From assembly GCF_029194005.1 (NCBI RefSeq), contig NZ_JARFVA010000001.1:434001-498000 (forward strand): a stretch of 64,000 nucleotides of DNA. The letters run 5' to 3'. Under the pieces are notes generated by a model. The model was not told the DNA's origin, searched no databases, and worked only from the letters and a program-made list of their open reading frames with translations. This DNA comes from Flagellimonas okinawensis (GTDB lineage Bacteria > Bacteroidota > Bacteroidia > Flavobacteriales > Flavobacteriaceae). Numbering within the stretch: position 1 is the first letter of the stretch; every line of letters starts with the position of its first letter. The position numbers and the translations under genes are program-made. Below are positions 1 through 7,699 of the stretch, in pieces.

Positions 1-556
1 CACGCTCAGCGTTCATTTTGGCAAATCCTTCGAGTGTTAAGATAATTTCTCCCCGAATATCAAATTTTGGCGGATAATCCCCTTTCAACTTAAGAGGGAC
101 TGACTTAATCGTTTTAATGTTATTGGTCACATCATCTCCCTGAAAACCATCACCACGGGTAACCGCTTTTACCAAAAGTCCGTTTTCGTAAGTAAGACTA
201 ATGGAAGCTCCATCATACTTTAATTCGCATGTAAATTCCACCTCAACATCTCCCAAAATCCGCTGGATGCGCTTTTCCCAATCCTCCAAATCTTCTTTAG
301 AGTACGAATTGTCCAAGGAATACATGCGATGCTCATGCACCACCGTCTGAAAATTCTTGGTCACCATTCCCCCTACTCGCAAGGTTGGGGATGTTGGGTC
401 TTGAAATTCGGGATGCTCCTCCTCCAATTTCTGAAGTTCTTTGAGTTTCATATCAAACTCGTAATCGGAAATGGAAGGCTCATCGAGCACGTAATATTTA
501 TAATTGTGTTCCCTTAGCTCATCTCGAAGGGAGGTGATTTTTTCTTGGATGTTCAT
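1..556 (-). CDS. ligA: NAD-dependent DNA ligase LigA, N-terminal part (cut by window edge)
   Basis: NAD-dependent DNA ligase seals nicks in replication and repair; only about the first 185 of the usual ~670 residues lie in the window. The reverse-strand translation begins MNIQEKITSLRDEL and carries the Ia-domain pattern HNYKYYVLDEPSISDYEFD, then the adenylation motif ELKYDGAS, whose Lys (about residue 113) takes the AMP. The ATG overlaps the prmC stop by 4 nt (ATGA), so ligA is translated behind prmC in one unit. The frame is open to the edge. The family assignment is secure; nothing can be said about the zinc finger, HhH or BRCT domains. Confidence 0.95.
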   Translation of the reverse strand, partial: MNIQEKITSLRDELREHNYKYYVLDEPSISDYEFDMKLKELQKLEEEHPEFQDPTSPTLRVGGMVTKNFQTVVHEHRMYSLDNSYSKEDLEDWEKRIQRILGDVEVEFTCELKYDGASISLTYENGLLVKAVTRGDGFQGDDVTNNIKTIKSVPLKLKGDYPPKFDIRGEIILTLEGFAKMNAER

Positions 557-1428
557 TTTTTAATTGCTTTTAGCATTCTATCGTTGCCGAACATATCTTT
601 TCGCAGTTCAATTTCTGAAAAATTACGGGCATCGAAAAGTGCTTTGGTTTCCTCACCCAAATATTGGTTGATTTCAAAATACAACGTTCCCTTTTCGGAT
701 AGATGTTTTTCAGCGAAATCAATAATCGCCCGATAAAACACCAATGGGTCTTCGTCCGGTACAAACAATGCCGTTTCCGGCTCAAATTCCTTTACGTTTT
801 TTTGAATCTCACTTTTTTCCAACTCCCTGACATAAGGAGGGTTGGAAACGATGATATCAAAATTATGTTCAAGTTGGGTGTTTAGAATATCTTCATGGAA
901 AAACGTGATATCCACTCCGTTTGATACTGCATTTTTCCGAGCCATGTTCAATGCACCTTCGGATACATCCAAAGCAAATACTTTTGCATTGGGAAGATGC
1001 TTTGCCAAAGCAATCGCTATGCAACCGCTTCCTGTTCCGATGTCGAGAATCTGCAAAGAAAGGTCATTGAGCGAAGTTGAAATGACGCTTCGGCTCCGCT
1101 CAGCGTCCAACAAAATCCATTGCACCAATTCTTCCGTTTCAGGGCGAGGAATCAACACGTTTTTATCGACCTGAAGCTCCAAATCCATAAAATAGGCCGT
1201 TCCCAGAATATACTGAAGGGGTTTTTCCAACTTCAACTCGGACAATGCTTTAAAAAGGGGCTGCTCTTCTTCTTTGGTCAAAGTAATTCCCGGTTGAATA
1301 GCCAGAATGAACCGTTCCAGTTTTAAATAGTGTTCGATACACGAGTAGAAAAAAGAATCAATTTCCTCTTTGGGGTAGATCTCACCCAATTCTTTATGAA
1401 AAATATCCTTTATCTCTTTAAGGAGCAT
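553..1428 (-). CDS. prmC: Peptide chain release factor N5-glutamine methyltransferase PrmC
   Basis: PrmC methylates the GGQ glutamine of release factors RF1 and RF2 with S-adenosylmethionine. The 291-residue protein has the family's normal length, an N-terminal helical region, VLIPRPETEELV (about 91-102), the SAM-binding loop LDIGTGSGC (about 128-136) and the catalytic NPPY (196-199). Its stop overlaps the ligA start (ATGA), and its start overlaps the stop of the upstream acetyltransferase gene (TAATG). Odd point: residues about 108-121, between the PRPET and GTGSG motifs, are encoded by a REP-like palindromic sequence (positions 1066-1107) and look like an in-frame insertion in a surface linker. 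The key motifs are intact, so the enzyme should be active. Confidence 0.95.
   Translation of the reverse strand: MLLKEIKDIFHKELGEIYPKEEIDSFFYSCIEHYLKLERFILAIQPGITLTKEEEQPLFKALSELKLEKPLQYILGTAYFMDLELQVDKNVLIPRPETEELVQWILLDAERSRSVISTSLNDLSLQILDIGTGSGCIAIALAKHLPNAKVFALDVSEGALNMARKNAVSNGVDITFFHEDILNTQLEHNFDIIVSNPPYVRELEKSEIQKNVKEFEPETALFVPDEDPLVFYRAIIDFAEKHLSEKGTLYFEINQYLGEETKALFDARNFSEIELRKDMFGNDRMLKAIKK
1066..1107. repeat. REP-like palindromic element inside prmC
   Basis: Positions 1084-1107 form a 24-bp imperfect palindrome with arms GACGCT and AGCGTC around a GC-rich centre. It is joined directly to GAGCGAAGTTGAAATGAC (1070-1087, overlapping the arm). The GAAATGAC signature returns in the intergenic repeat at 54349-54413. 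From memory, such GAGCGNAGTCGAAATGAC-type sequences are common dispersed repeats in flavobacterial genomes. Here the element is in frame and encodes a linker of PrmC. Confidence 0.6.
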
Positions 1429-1913
1429 TACAACTTTTTAAGCATCCAGACCGGGCAGGAATAATGTCCCGTGTTTCCCATTGGGGCATCTATATATTCG
1501 AAACCGTTCTTTTTATACAATTTTTGGGCGGCTTCCATGTAGGGCATGGTTTCGAGGTAGCATGCTTCAAAACCAAATTCCTTTGCCTTTTGCAAACAAG
1601 CCTCGATCATTTTAGCACCAAGTCCTTTGCCCCGGGCCTCTTCCAAAAAATACATTTTTTGAAGCTCGCAGACATTGCCTTCGTAATTATCCAATTGTGC
1701 CACTCCTGCACAACCGATAACTTTACCTTCATGTTCCACTACAAAATAAGCTGCTTTGGGCACATTGTAATTAGAATACATATCATCCAAAGCCTTATCC
1801 GCATAAGCGGTGCCCACTTTGGGAACGCCCATATCCTCAAAAACCTTTCGTATAACTTGGGCCACCTGTGCGTTGTCTTCGGGGGTTATTTCACGAATCA
1901 CCGTATCTCCCAT
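1428..1913 (-). CDS. GNAT family N-acetyltransferase
   Basis: A 161-residue GCN5-related acetyltransferase that should move an acetyl group from acetyl-CoA to an unknown amine. The fold signature is clear: a first strand IREITPEDNAQVAQVIR, the motif-A pyrophosphate loop EEARGKGLGAKMIEACL (about 93-109) preceded by the strand VCELQKMYFL, and the C-terminal AAQKLYKKNGFEYID typical of the family. It is the first gene of a minus-strand unit with prmC and ligA (1-nt and 4-nt overlaps). It diverges from ribD, and only 31 bp separate the two starts. The substrate cannot be read from the sequence. Confidence 0.85.
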   Translation of the reverse strand: MGDTVIREITPEDNAQVAQVIRKVFEDMGVPKVGTAYADKALDDMYSNYNVPKAAYFVVEHEGKVIGCAGVAQLDNYEGNVCELQKMYFLEEARGKGLGAKMIEACLQKAKEFGFEACYLETMPYMEAAQKLYKKNGFEYIDAPMGNTGHYSCPVWMLKKL

Positions 1914-1932
1914 TATTGTGTTTTTATTGTTC

Positions 1933-1940
1933 TATTTTTG
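1933..1940 (+). promoter_or_regulatory. Candidate -7 promoter box of ribD (TATTTTTG)
   Basis: Perfect match to the Bacteroidota -7 consensus TAnnTTTG. Its last G lies only 4 nt before the GTG start of ribD, so transcription should begin at or very near the start codon, giving a leaderless mRNA. A -33 TTG at the usual spacing is not evident. Confidence 0.55.
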
Positions 1941-1944
1941 CGGG

Positions 1945-2997
1945 GTGAATATACATCAAAAATACATCCTTCGCTGCATAGAACTGGCCAAAAAGGGATT
2001 GGGGACAACTGCCCCGAATCCTATGGTGGGATGTGTGATTGTACATGACAATAAAATTATTGGTGAAGGATTTACAAGTCCTTATGGTGGTCCACATGCA
2101 GAAGTGAATGCCATTAACGCAGTCAAGGATAAAGACTTGCTTAAAGAAGCATCCCTGTATGTTACTTTGGAACCATGCTCCCATTATGGCAAAACCCCTC
2201 CGTGCGCTGATTTAATTGCCAAACACCAACTCAAAGAGGTTTTTATTGGGCTACAAGATCCACATGATAAAGTAGCCGGAAAAGGCATCAAAAAATTGGA
2301 GGATGCTGGCTGTAAGGTGACGGTGGGCATTCTTGAAGATGAATGCAGGAATCATCACAAACGGTTTTTGACATTCCAAGAAAAGAAACGCCCCTACATT
2401 ATATTAAAATGGGCGGAGTCCGATGATGGATTTTTAGCTCCCGATGCTACCAAGCGAAGTGACAACCCCGAGCCATTTTGGATTACCAATGCCCATTCCA
2501 AACAGTTGGTGCATCAATGGCGAAGCCAAGAACAGGCCATTTTGGTCGGCACCAACACGGTTTTGGATGACAACCCCAAGTTGACGACACGTAACTGGGC
2601 CGGCAAAGACCCTATCCGTGTGGTTTTGGACAGGAGTTTAAAGATTGAATCGAACTATCATGTTTTAGATACATCCGTTCGGACCATTGTTCTTACAGAG
2701 GTCGAAGATGCATCAAAATATATGGAAGGTGTTGATTATGTCATCATCGATTTTTCAGCAAACTTGGCAAAGGAAATTTGTGCGGCGCTCCATCAACAAA
2801 ATATCACAAGCGTAATTATTGAAGGTGGTGCGAAAACGCTTCAAACTTTTATTGATGAAAACTTGTGGGACGAAGCCCGTGTTTTTAAAGGTGCTGTATG
2901 TTTTAAAAATGGTTTGCCCGCTCCCAAATTACAGGGAACTTTACAGCATCAAAACAAGATATTGACCGACACTTTATCCGTTTATTTAAATGATTAA
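1945..2997 (+). CDS. ribD: Bifunctional riboflavin biosynthesis deaminase/reductase RibD
   Basis: RibD catalyses the second and third steps of riboflavin synthesis: deamination of diaminohydroxyphosphoribosylaminopyrimidine, then NADPH reduction of the ribosyl side chain. The N-terminal deaminase has the zinc ligands GGPHAEVNA (HAE 51-53) and LEPCSHYGKTPPC (Cys78, Cys87). The reductase domain follows from about residue 148, with ILVGTNTVLDDNP and IIEGGAKTLQTF. I chose the GTG at 1945: the frame is open further upstream, but homologues begin at NIHQKYILRCIELAKKG and a -7 box sits just before this codon. The gene leads an operon; its stop overlaps the next gene by 8 nt. Confidence 0.93.
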   Translation: MNIHQKYILRCIELAKKGLGTTAPNPMVGCVIVHDNKIIGEGFTSPYGGPHAEVNAINAVKDKDLLKEASLYVTLEPCSHYGKTPPCADLIAKHQLKEVFIGLQDPHDKVAGKGIKKLEDAGCKVTVGILEDECRNHHKRFLTFQEKKRPYIILKWAESDDGFLAPDATKRSDNPEPFWITNAHSKQLVHQWRSQEQAILVGTNTVLDDNPKLTTRNWAGKDPIRVVLDRSLKIESNYHVLDTSVRTIVLTEVEDASKYMEGVDYVIIDFSANLAKEICAALHQQNITSVIIEGGAKTLQTFIDENLWDEARVFKGAVCFKNGLPAPKLQGTLQHQNKILTDTLSVYLND

Positions 2998-3592
2998 AAA
3001 CATTATTCTCGATTTTGGCGATGTGCTCATCAACCTGGATAAACCTGCTACGGCAAAAGCCATGGTGCAGCATGGTTTTACCAAAGTGACCCCAAATTTG
3101 GAGCGTTTGTTTCAGGAATACGAGAAGGGACTTATCACATCTACAAACTTTTTGGACGAAGTATCCGCCCACTTTCCAAAAGCGTCCAGAGAATATTTAA
3201 CACAAGCTTGGAACTCCATTTTATTGGATTTTCCAGAACACCGGCTAAATTTTATTGAACAACTGGCAGCTGAGAATCAATATAAAATGATATTGTTGAG
3301 CAATACCAACGACTTGCACATTGAGCAGGTAAAAGAGCAAATGGGCATGCAGCGCTTCAATAGGTTCAAAAATGCATTTGATGTGTTCTACCTTAGCTAC
3401 GAAATGGGCATGCGAAAACCAGATACCGAGATTTTTGACTTTGTCTTACAAGAAAACCAACTTACAGCGGAAGAAACCTTTTTTGTGGACGATGTTAAGG
3501 AGAATACAGATGCTGCAGCCACCTTGGGCATTAAAGTATGGAACCTGCGAGTAGGCAAAGAAGAGGTGACCCAACTAAAATCTAAATTATAA
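2990..3592 (+). CDS. HAD family hydrolase (YihX-like, subfamily IA)
   Basis: A 200-residue haloacid dehalogenase-type phosphatase. Motif I is ILDFGDVLINL, with the nucleophile Asp at residue 8. As in the YihX group, the residue two places on is Gly instead of the acid/base Asp of classic DxD members. Motif II is LLSNTNDLH, motif III MRKPDTEIF and motif IV FFVDDVKENTDAA. The gene overlaps ribD by 8 nt. Bacterial riboflavin synthesis needs a phosphatase for the RibD product, and HAD enzymes fill this role elsewhere, so a link to riboflavin is possible. That is inference from position only. Confidence 0.85.
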   Translation: MIKNIILDFGDVLINLDKPATAKAMVQHGFTKVTPNLERLFQEYEKGLITSTNFLDEVSAHFPKASREYLTQAWNSILLDFPEHRLNFIEQLAAENQYKMILLSNTNDLHIEQVKEQMGMQRFNRFKNAFDVFYLSYEMGMRKPDTEIFDFVLQENQLTAEETFFVDDVKENTDAAATLGIKVWNLRVGKEEVTQLKSKL

Positions 3593-4456
3593 ATGGTATA
3601 CCTGATTCTGAGCGTTTTGAGCTCCACGTTAATTTTTGTGGTTTTTAAATTGTTCGATGTTTTTAAAATACAGACCCTTTACGCCATTATCACCAATTAT
3701 GTGGTGGCCTGCACGGTAGGCTTCTTTTTATATGATGGTCCTGTTGGCATTAGCGACTTTACCAATAAACCTTGGTTCATCGGTCCTATATTATTGGGTA
3801 TACTTTTTATTGTGATTTTTAATTTAATGGCCCGCACAGCACAGGTCTCGGGTGTTTCTGTAGCATCGGTGGCCACCAAAATGTCGTTGGCCATTCCTGT
3901 TATAATGGGTGTACTCTTGTATGGAGAACATTTAAGTGCTATTCAAATTATCGGTATTGTTTTGGCTTTGGCAGCCGTTTACCTGGCTTCAATTAAAGAA
4001 AATAGCATTCGCATAAACAGAAAAGCACTTATTCTTCCTTTACTGGTATTTTTAGGATCCGGTGTTATCGATACCAGTATCCAATATTTTGAAGAAATCC
4101 ATTTGACCGATCAGGAGATTCCGGTGTTCTCTTCCATGATATTTGGATTTGCTGCATTGAGCGGGTTTATATTTATAGGTATAAAAGCGGTTAACACACC
4201 GTTAAAAATAAACCTAAAAAATATTGTGGGAGGCATTGCCCTTGGAGTGCCCAATTATTTCTCCATCTATTTTTTGATTCGCGCCCTACGGGCTGACATT
4301 TTGAGCAGTGCAGCTATCTTTACTTTAAACAATGTCGCCATTGTAATGTTCTCCACGCTTTTTGGAATAGTACTGTTCAAGGAGAAACTCAGCCTTAAAA
4401 ACTGGAGCGGTGTTGCCTTGGCCGTTTTGAGCATAATATTGGTAGCTTTGTTCTAA
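3593..4456 (+). CDS. EamA/DMT-type membrane transporter
   Basis: A 287-residue inner-membrane protein made almost entirely of hydrophobic segments; about ten helices can be counted in two halves. This is the drug/metabolite transporter layout of two EamA repeats. The first half ends around YLASIKENSIRINRK, and the second opens with ALILPLLVFLGSGVIDTSIQYF. The ATG directly follows the stop of the HAD gene and the stop overlaps the next start by 1 nt (TAATG), so it is translated within the ribD operon. The transported compound is unknown. Confidence 0.8.
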   Translation: MVYLILSVLSSTLIFVVFKLFDVFKIQTLYAIITNYVVACTVGFFLYDGPVGISDFTNKPWFIGPILLGILFIVIFNLMARTAQVSGVSVASVATKMSLAIPVIMGVLLYGEHLSAIQIIGIVLALAAVYLASIKENSIRINRKALILPLLVFLGSGVIDTSIQYFEEIHLTDQEIPVFSSMIFGFAALSGFIFIGIKAVNTPLKINLKNIVGGIALGVPNYFSIYFLIRALRADILSSAAIFTLNNVAIVMFSTLFGIVLFKEKLSLKNWSGVALAVLSIILVALF

Positions 4457-5070
4457 TGGAGAAAAAAGAAGATGTTTATAGGGCCGTTACCAAAACCTCA
4501 CCCGAGATTTTATATAAGGACCGAAAAAGCAAATTCTATGCTCAAGTTCACCCAATTTCTTCGGAAGATGATGTAAAACCCATTGTTGAGGAGCTCCGAA
4601 AAAAATATCACACGGCCAATCATGTTTGTTATGCTTGGCAATTGGGTACAGAAAATCCTATGTACAGGGCAAATGATGACGGTGAGCCAAACAACTCGGC
4701 AGGAATGCCCATCTATGGACAAATACAATCCTTTGATGTGACCAATGTACTGATTACCGTAACCCGAATCTTTGGAGGTACCAAACTTGGGGTCGGCGGA
4801 TTGATTCAGGCTTATAAAACAGCCGCACAATTAGCGTTGGAAAGTGCCAAAATCGTTAAAAAAACAATCAAAGCTCAATTAAGCTTACAATTTGAGTATC
4901 CGGTGATGGATATTGTGATGCGAACCATCAAACAAAAAAACTTGGACATTGTTTCCCAAAAAATGGAATTGGATTGTGAGCTGGTTATTTCGGTTCGATT
5001 AAGTGAATCGGAAGAAGTTTTCCAACTTTTCGATGAAATGCATGGTGTGGATGCAGCGATGGTAGAATGA
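4456..5070 (+). CDS. IMPACT/YigZ family protein
   Basis: A 204-residue member of the YigZ/IMPACT (UPF0029) family. The N-terminal core holds the family pattern KFYAQVHPISSEDDV, then HVCYAWQLG, RANDDGEPNNSAGMPI and TRIFGGTKLGVGGLIQAY (about 110-127). The C-terminal ferredoxin-like domain runs from about 140 to the end. Eukaryotic IMPACT acts on translation control; the bacterial role is not settled. It is the last gene of the ribD operon, joined by TAATG to the transporter gene. Confidence 0.85.
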   Translation: MEKKEDVYRAVTKTSPEILYKDRKSKFYAQVHPISSEDDVKPIVEELRKKYHTANHVCYAWQLGTENPMYRANDDGEPNNSAGMPIYGQIQSFDVTNVLITVTRIFGGTKLGVGGLIQAYKTAAQLALESAKIVKKTIKAQLSLQFEYPVMDIVMRTIKQKNLDIVSQKMELDCELVISVRLSESEEVFQLFDEMHGVDAAMVE

Positions 5071-5132
5071 TTGAATAAAGACAGCTTGCTAATAGATGTA
5101 TAACCGCTTCTCTAAAAGATATAAGAAAAAAG

Positions 5133-5195
5133 ACTCCTGACTCCTAATTCCTAACTCCTAATTCCTAACTCCTAACTCCTAACTCCTAACTCCTA
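5133..5195. repeat. Tandem heptamer array ACTCCTA x 9
   Basis: Nine back-to-back 7-bp units fill 5133-5195 exactly: six are ACTCCTA, two are ATTCCTA (units 3 and 5) and the first is ACTCCTG. The array lies between two convergent genes and ends 5 bp from the stop codon of the thioesterase gene. It has no hairpin symmetry and encodes no plausible protein. Confidence 0.9.
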
Positions 5196-5200
5196 AAATA

Positions 5201-5599
5201 TCAATCATCCAGTTTTTCCAAGATATAATCTGGACATTTTATGGGTCTTCCCGTTTTTTTATCCATAAAGGCCAAAACGGTATTTGCCGTGGCTAATAAC
5301 TCCCCTGCTTCGTTTATTAAATCGTAATCAAACTCGATCTTAACCATCGGCTTGGATTTTAATCGTGTCCTTACGGTTAAAAGATCATCGTACAACGCAG
5401 ACTTTTTATAATCAATACGTAAGGAAATTACGGGCAGCATTATACCATTATCCTCCATGCTCTTGTAGGTTATCCCCATGGACCTTAACCACTCCACGCG
5501 ACCCATTTCAAAATACTGTGCATAGTTTCCGTGGTAAACAACCCCCATTTGGTCGGTTTCTGCATATCGAACCCGAAAAGAATATGAATTTAGACCCAT
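5201..5599 (-). CDS. Acyl-CoA thioesterase, YbgC/4HBT hotdog family
   Basis: A 132-residue single hotdog-fold thioesterase. The N-terminal YAETDQMGVVYHGNYAQYFEMGRVEWLR (starting about residue 12) is the YbgC/FadM pattern: the Asp in TDQMG and the His-Gly-Asn cluster define the active site of 4-hydroxybenzoyl-CoA thioesterase relatives. The later segment VKIEFDYDL fits the dimer-forming strand. It would hydrolyse acyl-CoA or acyl-ACP. There is no tol-pal gene beside it, so its role cannot be tied to that system here. The 3' end is flanked by the heptamer array, and its start faces dnaA across about 200 bp. Confidence 0.85.
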   Translation of the reverse strand: MGLNSYSFRVRYAETDQMGVVYHGNYAQYFEMGRVEWLRSMGITYKSMEDNGIMLPVISLRIDYKKSALYDDLLTVRTRLKSKPMVKIEFDYDLINEAGELLATANTVLAFMDKKTGRPIKCPDYILEKLDD

Positions 5600-5801
5600 T
5601 TTTAACTGAAAAATTATATATTTAGAGGCTTGCTTATTTTAAGGGTAACATGCGAAAAAAAAACAAAACTTTCAATGACAAATTGATTTTTTTTTTAAAA
5701 GATTTGTTCACATATTTGTCGCATCCAATAAGCATCTTGTAACCCTTTAGATGTTTACTCTTAAATATTAAAGCTAACCATTAAAACAAGGAAAAACTTC
5801 T

Positions 5802-7226
5802 ATGAGTGCTACTGCTAATTCCGTATGGAACAACTGTTTGGCTTTTATCCAAGATAACATCCAACCGCAGGCATTCAAAACTTGGTTTGAGCCTATCAAG
5901 CCTATTAAGTTGACCGATAAAGCATTGAGCATTCAGGTTCCAAGTAAGTTTTTCTACGAATGGCTGGAGGAACACTATGTGAAGCTTTTAAAAGTTGCCC
6001 TAACTCGTGAGTTGGGAACCAATGCCAAGCTGATCTATGTAATAAAAATGGAAAACAAGTACGGCAACAAGGAACCCTTTACGGAGCAGATTCCAAGTTC
6101 TAACCGTACCGCTGTGGGTCCACAAGAATTGGATGTGCCGATTACCTCCAAAAGTCCCGAACTAAAAAATCCATTTGTGATTCCGGGAATTCGAAACATT
6201 AAAATCGAGTCCCAGTTAAATCCCAACTATAATTTTGATAATTTCTTAGAAGGAGATTCCAACCGATTGGCAAGATCGGCCGGTATGGCGGTTGCCAACA
6301 AACCTGGAGGTACATCCTTTAACCCATTATTGGTTTTTGGTGGAGTTGGTCTAGGAAAAACACATTTGGCCCATGCCATTGGTGTAGAAATAAAAGATAA
6401 ATACCCAGAAAAGACCGTACTCTATATTTCGGCAGAGAAATTTACCCAACAATATATAGAGTCGGTTAAGAAGAATACCCGAAACGATTTTATCCATTTT
6501 TACCAATTGATAGATGTTCTTATCATCGATGATGTTCAGTTCCTATCCGGTAAATCAGGAACCCAAGATGTATTCTTCCATATTTTCAACCACTTGCACC
6601 AGAATGGCAAGCAGGTGATATTGACATCGGACAAAGCACCTGTAGACATGCAGGACATTGAGCAGCGTTTGCTCTCCCGTTTCAAATGGGGTCTATCCGC
6701 AGAATTGCAAAGTCCGGATTATGAAACCCGTGTTTCCATTTTAAAGAACAAATTATATAGGGACGGTGTTGAAATGCCCGAGGACATCATTGACCATGTG
6801 GCCAAAAACATTAAAACCAATATCCGCGAATTGGAAGGTGCCATTATTTCTTTAATCGCACAATCTTCTTTCAACAAACGTGAGGTAACCTTAGAGCTTG
6901 CCCAACAAGTGGTGGAGAAGTTTGTTAAAAATACCAAGCGCGAGGTTTCTATCGACTACATTCAAAAAGTGGTTTCCGATTACTTTGAAATGGATGTGGC
7001 CACGCTTCAATCGAAAACCAGAAAACGCCATATTGTACAAGCTAGGCAATTGGCCATGTTCTTTGCAAAGAAATTTACAAAGGCTTCTTTGGCCAGTATC
7101 GGTTCCCAAATTGGTAAACGTGATCACGCCACCGTACTGCACGCATGCAAAACAGTGGATAACCTTGCTGAGACCGATAAGCAATTCAGAAAATACATCG
7201 AAGATCTGAACAAGAAGTTCTCCTAA
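5802..7226 (+). CDS. dnaA: Chromosomal replication initiator DnaA
   Basis: DnaA binds DnaA boxes and opens the origin. The 474-residue protein has all four domains: domain I (about 1-85, with AFKTWFEPIKPI), a flexible linker (about 86-135), the AAA+ domain with Walker A GGVGLGKT (180-187) and Walker B IIDDVQFL (241-248), the sensor region LLSRFKWGL, and the C-terminal DNA-binding domain with the signature GKRDHATVLHA (about 436-446). The 200 bp upstream contain A- and T-rich tracts but no clear cluster of TTATCCACA boxes, so I do not call an origin. The phosphatase gene follows after 16 bp. Confidence 0.97.
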   Translation: MSATANSVWNNCLAFIQDNIQPQAFKTWFEPIKPIKLTDKALSIQVPSKFFYEWLEEHYVKLLKVALTRELGTNAKLIYVIKMENKYGNKEPFTEQIPSSNRTAVGPQELDVPITSKSPELKNPFVIPGIRNIKIESQLNPNYNFDNFLEGDSNRLARSAGMAVANKPGGTSFNPLLVFGGVGLGKTHLAHAIGVEIKDKYPEKTVLYISAEKFTQQYIESVKKNTRNDFIHFYQLIDVLIIDDVQFLSGKSGTQDVFFHIFNHLHQNGKQVILTSDKAPVDMQDIEQRLLSRFKWGLSAELQSPDYETRVSILKNKLYRDGVEMPEDIIDHVAKNIKTNIRELEGAIISLIAQSSFNKREVTLELAQQVVEKFVKNTKREVSIDYIQKVVSDYFEMDVATLQSKTRKRHIVQARQLAMFFAKKFTKASLASIGSQIGKRDHATVLHACKTVDNLAETDKQFRKYIEDLNKKFS

Positions 7227-7242
7227 TAACTTCACAACATTT

Positions 7243-7695
7243 ATGAAAATCAAAGTTTTGATGGTCTGCTTAGGAAACATTTGCAGATCGCCATTGGCCG
7301 AAGGCATTTTAAAATCCAAAGTGGACTCGGATTCCGTTTTTGTAGATTCTGCCGGTACTGCAGGGTATCACGTAGGCAATCCACCGGATAAACGCTCTAT
7401 TGCCGTTGCCCGAAAATATGGAATCAATATTAGTGAACAAAAGTGCCGAAAATTTTCGAGTCTGGATTTTTTAGAGTTTGACCATATTTACGTGATGGAC
7501 CGCAGTAATTTTTCTGATGTTGCCAGTTTGGCCAAAAACAAGGAAGAGGCAGCGAAAGTGAAATTACTATTGAGCGAAACAGAACTCGGTATAAAAGAAG
7601 TCCCAGACCCCTATTACGGTGGAGATGATGGCTTTGAAAATGTTTACCAAATGATCGACAGGGCTTGTGAGGCAATTGCGAATAAACTAAATTAA
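7243..7695 (+). CDS. Low-molecular-weight protein-tyrosine phosphatase
   Basis: A 150-residue LMW phosphatase. The P-loop CLGNICR lies at residues 9-15 (CX5R: Cys9 is the nucleophile, Arg15 binds phosphate), followed by SPLAEGIL. The general-acid loop is VPDPYYGG near residue 125. The length is normal for the family. In bacteria these enzymes act on tyrosine kinases of capsule synthesis or on other phosphoproteins; no kinase gene is nearby, so the substrate is unknown. It lies 16 bp after dnaA and 4 bp before the methylase gene, which suggests one transcript. Confidence 0.92.
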   Translation: MKIKVLMVCLGNICRSPLAEGILKSKVDSDSVFVDSAGTAGYHVGNPPDKRSIAVARKYGINISEQKCRKFSSLDFLEFDHIYVMDRSNFSDVASLAKNKEEAAKVKLLLSETELGIKEVPDPYYGGDDGFENVYQMIDRACEAIANKLN

Positions 7696-7699
7696 GCCC

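Noticed and set aside
1810..1944. N-terminal extension of ribD back to an ATG at 1810
   Set aside because: The extension overlaps the divergent acetyltransferase gene, does not resemble RibD, and the promoter box lies after it.
5600..5801. Possible replication origin upstream of dnaA
   Set aside because: A/T-rich tracts are present, but I see no cluster of TTATCCACA-type boxes, and in Bacteroidota the origin need not lie beside dnaA. GC skew over the whole chromosome would be needed.
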